A stretch of 64,000 nt of DNA from Setaria digitata (lineage: Eukaryota; Nematoda; Chromadorea; Rhabditida; Setariidae): contig RCAB01000358.1 in NCBI GenBank assembly GCA_003640385.1, positions 1 through 64,000 of the forward strand, read 5' to 3'. The position numbers were made by a program, and so were the translations under genes. Every line of letters begins with the position of its first letter. Position 1 is the stretch's first letter. Shown one piece after another: positions 26,901 through 36,957 of this stretch. The notes below the pieces were generated by a model. The model saw nothing but the letters and a program-made list of their open reading frames with translations, ran no database searches and was not told the origin of the DNA.

Positions 26901-29900
26901 ACACCAGTCACGGGATCATAGTAGCGTCTCTTTTCTCGACCACTATCGACAACATATCGTACTGCTGGAATAGTTAGTGATGTTTCTGCTACATTTGTTG
27001 CAATTACGCACATCCTGCAAAGTCCACAAATTAATGCAGACTAAAACTATTACCATATTTAGGAAGAAAAATGAATAAGGAAAAATTTTCTAATTTAAAA
27101 TCTGTCCGTTACATGAAAGTCGGAATCTAAATCGGAAACTAACCGACATCCATCTGGAACTGGTCCGAAGACCCGGTGTTGTTTTTTACTGGAAAGCATT
27201 GAATATAGCGGTAGGCAGAAAAGAGGAAGAGCTGATGAACTTCGTTGACGTGGAGCCTCAAGACGAAAATCCTGAACGCAAACAAGAGACCAATCATTAC
27301 AACTTCAGAGTTACTATAAAGATAATCAGACATAAAATTTTGCTTGCTGTTTCATGGAACTTTTTGAAGCATTAGCATAACTTGCCGCTTCATTTATTTC
27401 AGAATCGGAGTAGCCACAATCCAAATTATCACCATCAGCGAATCTATCATCAGGCAATTCTTCATCTGCAGACTTCTTGATTGTTTTCAATTCTTTCGAA
27501 ATTGTTTTCTTCTCTTCCTGCTGAGTCTGTTTCAAATTCTTTTCCCCAGTTTTTCTTCCCTTTCTTTTACAGCTTTTTTCCCTTAATGATGATTGAGCAC
27601 CAATTACTGTTCAAAAATTTCAAGGTGTTAATGAGCCAGTATTTTTCAATTTTCTATTGTTTGACTAACAGTGTTGCTTTGATAAAAATATCCTCTTTTT
27701 ATAGAAAGATACCTGATTGCATAGCGTTCTACAAGCCATTTTAACAGCGTCATAACCTGCAACAAATATAAGGTAATCATCACAAATCAATTTCACGTTA
27801 AAATGACCAAAAAAAAAAAAAATCTAGCAAAATTAGTTTGAGATCTCTCGCATTTCTTTTGGAATACTAGAATCCAAACCTCCAATCTTCCAGAAAGGAA
27901 AACCAGTATTGTTCCGGGACCCTTTTGTTCATGAATTTGACATATTTTATGAAACACTGCAGTGAGATAATTTTCCGGTGTCCGCTTTTCAAAATGAACG
28001 GATACTGGATACTGCCTTGTGTCAATGTTCAAAACAGGTGGTGCCGATACAGGAAAGAGTCTAAAATAGGAATTGGATAAAATTTGGAAAAATTATTCAA
28101 TATCATTCATTTTCAGAAAAGATGAAATTTCTGATAAAAATAATGAAGAATCTCAAATATCTCAGTACCTTTTGTGTTTGAAATCATCCAAACGTAAAGT
28201 CGCACTCATGATAATAAGTTTCAATGGTGAACCTGTGCGGAAGCGGTAAGGTGCTATTCGTGTCAACAATCCTATGAGCACATCACTATACATTGATCTT
28301 TCATGTGCTTCGTCTGGAAAAATAGAATTTCATGTGCTTTTTCGTTCTACAAAAATATAACAACATTGAAAACAGCTGAATTAGAAACAAAGCATTTTTT
28401 TTATCAAAAGCTTTCAAATCATCTAAATAATAGCCAACCGATGATAATGGCAGAATAAGCGGAAAGCATCACATCTTTTTGCATTTCTTTCATTAGGACA
28501 CCATCTGTCATGAATAAAATGGATGTTTCGGCTGATCGACTACCTTCATATTTTATCTGGAAAAAAACCAACCAACTGCTTTTCATTAATCACAAATCTC
28601 TGAATTTGCTAACTTTTCCTTTGTCCAAAACATACATACCTAATCAGAACTGATTCCTTTTTCAAAGACAATTAATCCGTATATAATTTTAGGCAGCGTT
28701 GACAACAGAATTTTGAAATTCGAATTTTAACGTTAGGTAGCAACTAGTAACCTACACTTCCTTCCTCCAATTACAGCTGATAAAACAGTAGATAAATTCA
28801 TTTTAACTTCCTTTTCAAATTTTAAAATTGTACTTGATATGAAACCGCATTTGGTAGATTCATTTCATGTGCAACGCGTGCTGCCATACTTATGGCAGCT
28901 ACGCGTCGAGGTTCAGTTATTCCAATCAGTTTTCCATCACGAGCGTAACCTGCTTCATATAAAAATTGAGGTAACTGAGTTGTTTTGCCAGAACCGGTCT
29001 CACCACAAATTAGCACTGCCTGAAATAAAACTTTTTAATTTGCAAATTTTTCACTTCTATAAATTTTTAGTATGATAAATTATTTGTGAACAATAAAATT
29101 TTTAGCAACTTGTGAATTCGCCTAATTTTTCATTACTTCATCTTGTTTAATTATTTCTGTTCTTCGATGCAAATCACATACACAGTTATCATTTATAGCT
29201 TCTACGATGCTTTGTTCTTCGGCATATATAGGTAGCTTTGATCGCTGTGCTTCAATACTTTCACTCCGATAAACAGGAACAAACTTGCTTTTCCGTGCAG
29301 CCGCCACTGGTATTTTTTTTACAGATGGCAATTTAACAGGTAAATTGGCAATATCAGGCTCCGAAGTGCTCTGTTCTATAAGTTTATAGCAGAAAATATA
29401 AATTAATTCCATAGATTTAAGATTCTAAATTTTCTTAAAACGAATTTAAAAAAAAGGCCATTGACTACGAAGAACTTTAAAAAAAATGGATTGAAAAAAT
29501 TCACCTGATAAATCCAATCTTTCATCATATTCACTCTTTGACTTCCTTTCATCAGTATTGATAGTTTTGTTAGCAAAGGATGATGGTTGCGATTGATTTG
29601 TTAAGCTTTCCACCGTCAAATTATTATCGCCAACTTGTTCTCCCTTATTAGTATCGTTGGTCAGAATGTCCGAAGAATCTCCGTACACTGCCACCAGCTA
29701 AAAAAAATCTAATCATGAAGGTTAAAACTTGGCATTTCTAGCACAATTATGTTATAGAACGTGAAACAAAAACCTAAGGAAATAACAGACTATTATGTTA
29801 ATTGCACGAAGATAACCTCTTCCGTAGGAACTACATCTTCACTTTCAAATTCACTTTCACTTCCTGTTTCATAGTAATTTTCTTGCACCGGCTGCTTCTT

Positions 29901-30743
29901 CATTTCAGCTAATGGAATAAATTCACGTCCAGCCAGACTTGATAACTTTTTTTGAGCGAAAGCTTCCTCTGCACTAAAAGATATACAGAATTCTACTAAG
30001 TTTGAAAACACGTGTGGTATAACATTTCGAAAGAAAAAAAGCTTAGCAAATCTCATACTTTTCAGTCTTTTTCGGATGAACTTCTGCTATAAGTTTATTT
30101 ATCACTCCAGTGGGCAGCTGATATTCCATCAAACTTTCCAAAAGTGATTCCTTCTGCAAAAAGTGAAATTAAAAGAGTTAAATTTCCCTTAGCAACCGAA
30201 AAAAAAAACCTTTTATCAGAAAAAAAAAAGATTTTAAAATGAAGGATTTCAAAAGAAGAAAAATTGTGGGCAGTCTTATTAAATTTTAGACTAAATTAGA
30301 TAGCGAAATTCTTACCGATTCCTTTGCTTTCTTTTTCTCCATTATTTTCATTAACTTCTTTCGTTTAGTTTTAGATGTTTTAGCATCCTTTTCTTCCATT
30401 CGTCGTTTTATCGCCTCATTTTTCTTGCGGTTCATTACTTTTTCGGTCTTTTTTTTTACTTTTTTCTTCTAAAAAAAAAAAAAAGAACCTGGAATCACCA
30501 AATGAAACTAACACCATATCACAATTTTTAAAAATTAAGAAATGCTTTAATAGTTTCATTTAAATTAAAATGAAGTAAATCTATGCTACTATTCATAAGC
30601 AGAAAAATTTAATTTACTTTAGTCTTTGCTGGCAATATAACAGCATTGGCCGTATCAACCGGATTAGTGTAAGTATCTGACGACATTTCCGCTAACTCGA
30701 AGTCCAATGCTCTGTTTTCAGCTGTACTTTTCTTTCTCTTCAT
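23945..30743 (-). CDS. DHX37: DEAH-box RNA helicase, DHX37/Dhr1 type
   Basis: Exon model (minus): 30743-30618, 30468-30316, 30153-30059, 29973-29817, 29697-29505, 29375-29182, 29019-28834, 28556-28439, 28313-28169, 28060-27880, 27756-27713, 27581-27332 (or 27606), 27271-27144, 27014-26811, 26407-26296, 26215-26108, 25906-25737, 25648-25516, 25420-25212 (or 25424), 25087-24979, 24866-24789, 24645-24536, 24423-24156, 24073-23945; about 1200 residues against about 1160 in human. Motifs in order: GETGSGKT (about 312), DEAH (408), SAT (444), VAETSLTIP (about 665), QRAGRAGR (710). The C-terminus matches DHX37 ([25 protein letters not shown]). The family works in the nucleolus on the small-subunit processome and U3 snoRNA release. 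Basic and acidic N-terminal segments also fit. Junctions near 27.6-27.9 kb and 25.42-25.52 kb are unresolved. Confidence 0.9.
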
Positions 30744-32547
30744 CCTTTGCTACGTTTATTAAATAATCCAAAAACCAAAAACAGCGATAAACCACAACCA
30801 GTTAAATATACTGAAACAGTTCAAGGGTCATTGGTAGAAAACTTATAAAAAAAAAAAAACAAACAAACAAATACGGTCTAACCGATCAATAGATTTAAAT
30901 CTAAACTGAAATATAAGGATATAGCTGAAAACACCGACAAAACGATACAATTTAGGTTTTTCACTTCACGAACGATTATATTCTCAGATGGTAACATATA
31001 ATGAAAGAGCAATATAATTAGCGTACGAGAGATGGTGACTTTGCAGGATACCTTAGGTCATGAGGTGGAAAGGAGAAGATTGAACTCGAACCCTAATGAC
31101 TGGATGGATATCTTTAACCTAAGCTGTTCCGGCATCTCAACATATACCAGGAGGAAGATGGAATTCTGGATTTTCATCGCGAAGACCGTGATAGATTTTT
31201 ACTAGGGGATCCGGATTATCAGTCCGGGATGTGGGGAGGGTAGGAGCGGATGATGTTTCACAGTCTTGGGGAATCCGTCCAATCTTGGTAAAATTGGTCC
31301 TTTTTTTTCTTGAAAAATTATGGAATTGAGAAATTTTCAAGTTTTCAAGACCGTATAAACCTATTATACTTGTAGCAAAATTTTTTCGGAAATTCATCAA
31401 AATTTTTGTAGAATTGCATTAAATTATCTCTAGAACTCAGTTAAATCCTAGAGTTTTAACAGATTTGTTTAACTCCACTCTAACTATAGGATTGCTCAAC
31501 TCTATCATAAATTTTGATAAAATTGTGAAATTTGGTTAAATTTAATAAAAAAATTCATCGATGAAACAGTGTGAAATAGGTATTTCCCATATGGCATCAT
31601 TTTATTTCTCTTTTTTTTTTTTTTCACCATACATTGTAAATTACTACTGCGAAGGGAAATAATTTAACAAAATTTCAGTTGTAATTTTAATTTTAACATA
31701 ATTAATATCATTAATATCATTTGTTTCACTTATTTCCCATTTCTCATCTTCCTCATTCTCAATTCACTTTTCATTCATGTTTGCTCAAACTTTCATCTTC
31801 TCTGTTTGTATGCTCCAAATTGAATCCAATCCTCTATTTTCATTCATCCAATCAACTAGCTAATTAATTTCATTTGTGGAACAGAATTGTATTGGTCGAG
31901 AACAGTTCATTTCAATTTCTAGACTATACTTATATTGATTGATGTGCCACTGCACCATTCTTTCCACTCATCTCCTGAAGTGCATGTTCAGGTTCATTTC
32001 TAACACTTTTCTCCTTCTAAACATACGCCATCTGCCTGAGCCATCCGTTTTTTTTCCATTAAATTCTTGGTGGGTGCATTTACGTGTACCGAATTTATGT
32101 AAATTTAAATGCTAAAATGTCTCTTGTGGATGTGTTTACGTGGATATATGTATTCATCCGTGAAGTATAAATATGTTCTTTATCTATGAATGCATTTCTC
32201 GGAGTTGCATGTGTTCACGTACGTGAACAAATAGATGGATTCGTATGTGTATTGATAAATTGTTATGTATGCTTGAAGAATCTAATTAATTTATGTTTAA
32301 GCCTTTTTGAACTCGTGCACAGTAAAAGATATCATATTGCTATTACATTGTTGAAATCTGATAAGTTGCTAGTTTGGAAGATTTCTACTCCTTCTATTGT
32401 TTCTTTCCTCAGTTCGATTTTTTCAGGATTTACAAGAGCTATTTGCTTTGAATTAATAAACGAAAAAGGAAAAATAAGAAAGGAAGAATATTGGTTACTT
32501 GTTTTGAGTTTCTTTTTATAATAATTGAGTTAATCACTACATTTTTA
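30744..32547. other. Divergent intergenic region DHX37 / SDHC
   Basis: About 1.8 kb separates the 5' ends of DHX37 (-) and SDHC (+), so it probably carries both promoters. No gene was recognised. The part at about 31020-31270 is markedly less AT-rich than the rest and may be a repeat relic. Open frames at 31137-31400 (-) and 32186-32521 (+) lack splice or family support. Confidence 0.5.
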
Positions 32548-32550
32548 CAG
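32548..32550 (+). promoter_or_regulatory. Probable trans-splice acceptor of SDHC
   Basis: ACATTTTTACAG precedes the SDHC start codon by 17 nt and no coding exon is found upstream. This fits spliced-leader addition to the first gene of the SDHC-ced-9 cluster. Confidence 0.6.
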
Positions 32551-32567
32551 AGGAAAACTCAGTAAAG

Positions 32568-33767
32568 ATGTTATTTCAGTTCAATAATGTTGCGTTATGT
32601 CGTGGATTATCTCGCAATATCCAGGTATTCATCAAATAAATTTCCAATATGATGAGAAGTTGAAATACGATTGAGAATATATAAATAACAAACTAATCTT
32701 GACAATTTTTGTTAATTACTTTATAATGACCATTCGTATGATTATGAGAAGACTATTCATTTCCTTGCTCTTGATATGCTGAATGCGTTCCTAAGAGAGA
32801 CGTACATTTAGTACACTGATAAATAAGCGCTGACGTGATAATTAGTGAAAGTTTTGAAATTTTTGGTTTTCCATTTGGGTACTTTCATTGTTAATATTAT
32901 CATTAATATTCTGAGCTGTGTTAAATGAAATAATGGTGGAAAAGTGCAAATTTTTTTTTTTTTCTGGAGTGTGTTATTTTTATACGAATATCAGGCCTTG
33001 CGCTTGCTAAAGACCAGTGTTCCACGACAGTCCACCAAAACTCCAATTCAAGAATGGGGCTGGGATTATCTCATGCGACAGCGAGCTTTGAAACGACCAA
33101 TCAGCCCACATCTTTCGGTTTACAAACCACAACTCACATGGATGGTTTCTGGATTTCATCGTATGACTGGATGTGCTATGGCTGGTAATTACTTTTTCTG
33201 AGAATGCTAAATTTTGTTTATAGCTTTTTGAATATAAGGTAGAGATACGGTTGAAGGTGATGTGTTGAAAAGTTAATAGGAATACTTGAGTTCAGTATGA
33301 CATTACTAGAAATAAAGAAGTCAGGATTAAAGATGAGGAGATCTGATGGGAGATTTAAGGAATTGGAACTAGGAGTTTGGAGTTACATTTACTAGAATAG
33401 TAAGTGAGAAATGCCCGGTTGCGGAAGAAGTCTTGATCTTATTTCAGGTACTCTACTGATTGGTGGTGTCGGTTTCGCTCTGCTACCGTTGAACTTTACC
33501 ACTTTTATTGATTTTATTCGTGGTATTGGTTTACCTTGGGTTATAACCGATGCATTTAAATTCATCATCGCTTATCCGATTGTTTTTCATTCGTTAAATG
33601 GTATTCGTTTCATTGCGTTTGATTTGGCCATGGGAACGGATGTTGCTTCAGTATATCGCAGTGGATACTTGGTTCTGTCGTTGGCTGCATTAATTGCGTT
33701 AGCAGTTGTAGTAGCACCTCGAATGAAGAAAGATGATTTTGTTGTCGTCGACATACCGAAGAAATGA
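32568..33767 (+). CDS. mev-1: Succinate dehydrogenase cytochrome b560 subunit (complex II, SDHC)
   Basis: Three exons, 32568-32624, 32995-33184 and 33448-33767, give 188 residues. SDHC is the large membrane anchor of complex II in the mitochondrial inner membrane and helps form the ubiquinone site and bind heme b. A basic, Ser/Thr-containing N-terminus (about residues 1-35) is a likely mitochondrial presequence. The family pattern RPISPHLSVYKPQ is followed by SGFHRMTG (H74/R75 region) and FHSLNGIR, in which H130 aligns with the heme ligand. Three hydrophobic membrane segments follow the usual layout. In C. elegans this gene (mev-1/cyt-1) is co-transcribed with ced-9; here a ced-9 homologue starts about 350 bp downstream on the same strand, so orthology and operon status are both likely. 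Confidence 0.95.
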
Positions 33768-33902
33768 ATATTGCTTTGCTTTATTTCAGAGTTTCCGCAT
33801 TATTAAACCAGCGTGTAAATTAGTGTAAGAATGAATTCGTATTGCTTTCTGCTTAGGCAGTAATGCACTGTTTAGTTTTTGTTTTTGTCGCATCATTTGG
33901 TG

Positions 33903-34102
33903 ATTAAAGTCTATTTATTTGGAAGCTTTTTAAGAATGTTCTTCTGACGATTTTTAAATTTTCTTTCGGTTTTTTGAAATCGGTTCTTAAAAGTATCACC
34001 ATAGTGCTGTTCATATCATTACCTGTATTCCATACTTTCGTTGCGTTTTCACGTCATTCGATCGTCGTCATCTGTAATTACTAAATGTAAATGAAGAATA
34101 AA
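33903..34102 (+). promoter_or_regulatory. SDHC polyadenylation signals next to ced-9A trans-splice site
   Basis: Two candidate signals are present: ATTAAA at 33903-33908 and AATAAA at 34097-34102. The second lies about 10 bp before the acceptor used by the next gene, so cleavage and trans-splicing would happen almost at the same place, as in nematode SL1-type operons without an intercistronic spacer. Confidence 0.5.
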
Positions 34103-34110
34103 GGAATTTT

Positions 34111-34113
34111 TAG
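34111..34113 (+). promoter_or_regulatory. Probable trans-splice acceptor of ced-9A
   Basis: GGAATTTTTAG is followed by GCA and the ATG of the first Bcl-2-like gene. The acceptor is 3 nt from the start codon and about 345 bp after the SDHC stop, which supports polycistronic processing. Confidence 0.65.
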
Positions 34114-34116
34114 GCA

Positions 34117-35747
34117 ATGTGTGTCAGTGGTCCAGTTGCTTTAAAATACGACAAATATGACGAACGTAGCAGTGAGTGTTCAGATTTTCAGGAAGAAATA
34201 TACTGTGTACAAGTAAGCACACTTTTTATTTTTTATTTTTATACCGATGGTATGAAAGGAAATCTCTCTGTTATACAAATATGTTTTTAATTGCTGCAGT
34301 CAAGATTTTGGCGTGTAGGTATTAATAAGTGTCAATAATTACAGAGTCGAAAAAAAAAAGAGGTTATACTGATTTGAAGGGTATTGAATTGCACCAAATC
34401 CTAGATTGTATTATTTTGTATTCTGACTAGTAGGATATGGATGTTCCAAAGTTTTAAGTGTAATTTATGCCATATTATTAAGTATATATAATATGGTGTA
34501 TGATTTTTGACAACTTATTTGTAGGATTTCGTAGCTGATTACATTCAGTATCGACTACACATACATGGCATTCGTAGAATACCAGATTTGATACATCCAT
34601 GCAGGCAAGATCACCATAATGACTTAATTCGTGCTGTGGCTTTAATTTTTGAAGAGAAACATGAAGAGGAACTCCGGAAAATGGTGGCCTCGTTATTCGA
34701 GCATGGAGACTTCTCTTTTAAGCGGTACATCGAGGCAAGAATTCTACGAAACTCTTTTTGATGTGCTTTTTTTTTGTATATTGAATAACCGGTAAATTTT
34801 TCTTGTGAATTATGAGGTTAACAAGTAGGAACAGAATTTCGGAACTAGTAAATTAGAAAATTCTAATTAATTGCATTATGTTTTTGGTTGTTTTATAAAA
34901 CTAGTTTATATTACATTCAGCATATCATGTTCCAGATTGTGGAGCGCTTTGTCTGTATATATAATGAAACACCGGCACAAATGTCCTATGGGCGTTTGAT
35001 AGCACTGATTGCGTTTGCTGGATTGATCGCTACACGGTTAAGTGACATGAAGCGTTTCGAAGAGGTTTCATTAGTAATGTCATACACTTCAAATTTTTTA
35101 CACAAACGAGTTACACTGACATGGCCTCAGGATAAGCGCTCTTGGGTTAGTCAGCATTGCAATGTGATATATTGATGTTATCTTTTCAGAAATTAACGTC
35201 GAGAAGTTTCGAAGCAAGGAAAAACCAAAAACATTAGGTCATTTAGCAATGGTTGAGTCGTTGGTTTCACGTGAAGATGAGTTATTTGCTACATATTATA
35301 GTTGTTTATGGCTTAGGTATTGATCTGAGAAGCTTTCGGTTAGTCATTTTGAAAGGAACGATTTATAATTTAGAGTTATGTTCCAGGAGGATTATTTAAA
35401 ATCGGAAATCAAAATTTTATAGTTGGTTTTCTCGAATCAGATTCTCCAGATGATGAATGTATAAAGTTCTTGTCGAGAGACTGAAATGAAGAACCTTGCA
35501 ATTTTAAAATGTAATGGAAAGATAAGGATATAAAGACATGTTTATTACGCTCTTTTGAACTTTAAATTGGTTTCAGATTACATTTTTTGATCTTGCAAGG
35601 ACGATAATCAAATTAAACAGAAAGGAAAAATCAGAGCCAAAAATTGAGAAGAGAGAATGGCGGTCAGCAATCAGTAGATTGGCTTTTTTTGGTGTGTTAA
35701 GTATTGCTATTTTTACATTGTTTAAATTTATGCTTAGGACACGATGA
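34117..35747 (+). CDS. ced-9: CED-9-like Bcl-2 family protein, copy A
   Basis: Four exons, 34117-34212, 34525-34734, 34936-35145 and 35577-35747, encode 228 residues. A BH4-like helix (FVADYIQYRLHIHG) opens exon 2. A BH1-like segment follows at about 118-131 (MSYGRLIALIAFAG, very close to CED-9 MSYGRLIGLISFGG), then a BH2-like LTWPQDKRSW at about 163-172, and a C-terminal membrane anchor at about 205-225 ending in basic RTR. CED-9 sits on mitochondria and blocks CED-4-driven apoptosis; the same role is inferred here. The donor of intron 2 is GAG|GCAAGA, a GC-AG intron, supported by exact alignment with the GT donor in copy B. The position after SDHC matches the C. elegans operon. A is the likelier ced-9 orthologue by position. 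Confidence 0.92.
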
Positions 35748-36957
35748 TTGTTACAAGTTACTCGCTCGGCTCTGATGAAATCTAGAGTGGAACCTTACCA
35801 TTGGAAGGGAAATTAACGCATCTTATTGCTTGTTCCACTTAATATATTTTTCACTGTTTATTAAAATTATAGATAACTATGCAAAATTTTGTGATTTTCC
35901 ATACCTGTGAAATAGATGAAATGAGTATTGGCGTTATTTATTCTTTAATTTATAAATCATCATCTCTATGCTGCACGTTTATCTTATTTATGTTGGCGCT
36001 ATTGTGCGATCTCAAAACTAATCTTTCAGGGTCACTTTTTTTTCGACTTGGTACCGTGAAAAGTATTGAGGAAAATGCGAATAGACTTTTAAAACGATGA
36101 TTTGTTCAAAAAGCTTTAGAACTTTTAATGCTTTTTCTACTAACTTGTAGCTATAGCAAATTGTGAGAATTCTTTTTCAAATAATTCATTTTTTTCCTCT
36201 ATTGAATTGCTTAAATTCTTTGCTTCTTTATATGTACTATTATTATATGTTATGTCGTGGACGATAGTGCATCTTCCATTTTGACAGTTCTTGTTGATCT
36301 TACAAATCAAATTTCACTTATCGAGATGTGTTTTGTTTATTTTGTACCGAGTGCTACATTTTCTAATCAGAGTATTTTTTTTGGAAGAGACTTCCTGATC
36401 AGATTTAATTAAATGTAGCGAGTGTATTTAATATAACTGTATCACATATATTTGTATATATTCATTGTGTAAATTCCATCTTTGGCATTTTTGCATTTTA
36501 GGAATAAAATTTTGAAAAATTAGTGACATATTTCACTGAGAAAGGTGTTTTGGCTTATGGTCCAGAAAGTTCGCGCATTTTTTTTTTCCAGTACAATGAA
36601 ATCTGTAAATTCAAAATGGATACATTTCCATAGAATGATTTTTTAGACATTGAAATTTTGATATTATTAAGTTTTCATTTTTGACATCTTTTTTTAATGA
36701 ATTCTTTAAGGATTATGTTCTGGATTTTTCAAAATTTACAGCACAGTGATGGTAAGGTTTGTTTGAAAGACACAGATCTCGATGCAGCTTTACTTAGTGT
36801 ATGAATTAGAGAGGGTGAGGAGGATGCATTTTGAAATGATTAGAAATCTTTATACTTAGGGTTGATCTGTTAAAGTGAGACTATATGAGTATGTTCGTCA
36901 CACACTCTGATGTTGTATTTGTCAAGAAAATGAATAGCAAAATACATTTTTGAGACA
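35748..36957. other. Spacer between the two ced-9 copies
   Basis: About 1.2 kb with no coding sequence. AATAAA occurs near 36502 (GGAATAAAATTT), a candidate 3' end signal for copy A. The ORF at 35879-36100 has no splice or family support. Confidence 0.45.

Noticed and set aside
31060..31130. tRNA gene on the minus strand
   Set aside because: Only a box-B-like stretch is present; no acceptor stem, anticodon arm or box A could be drawn.
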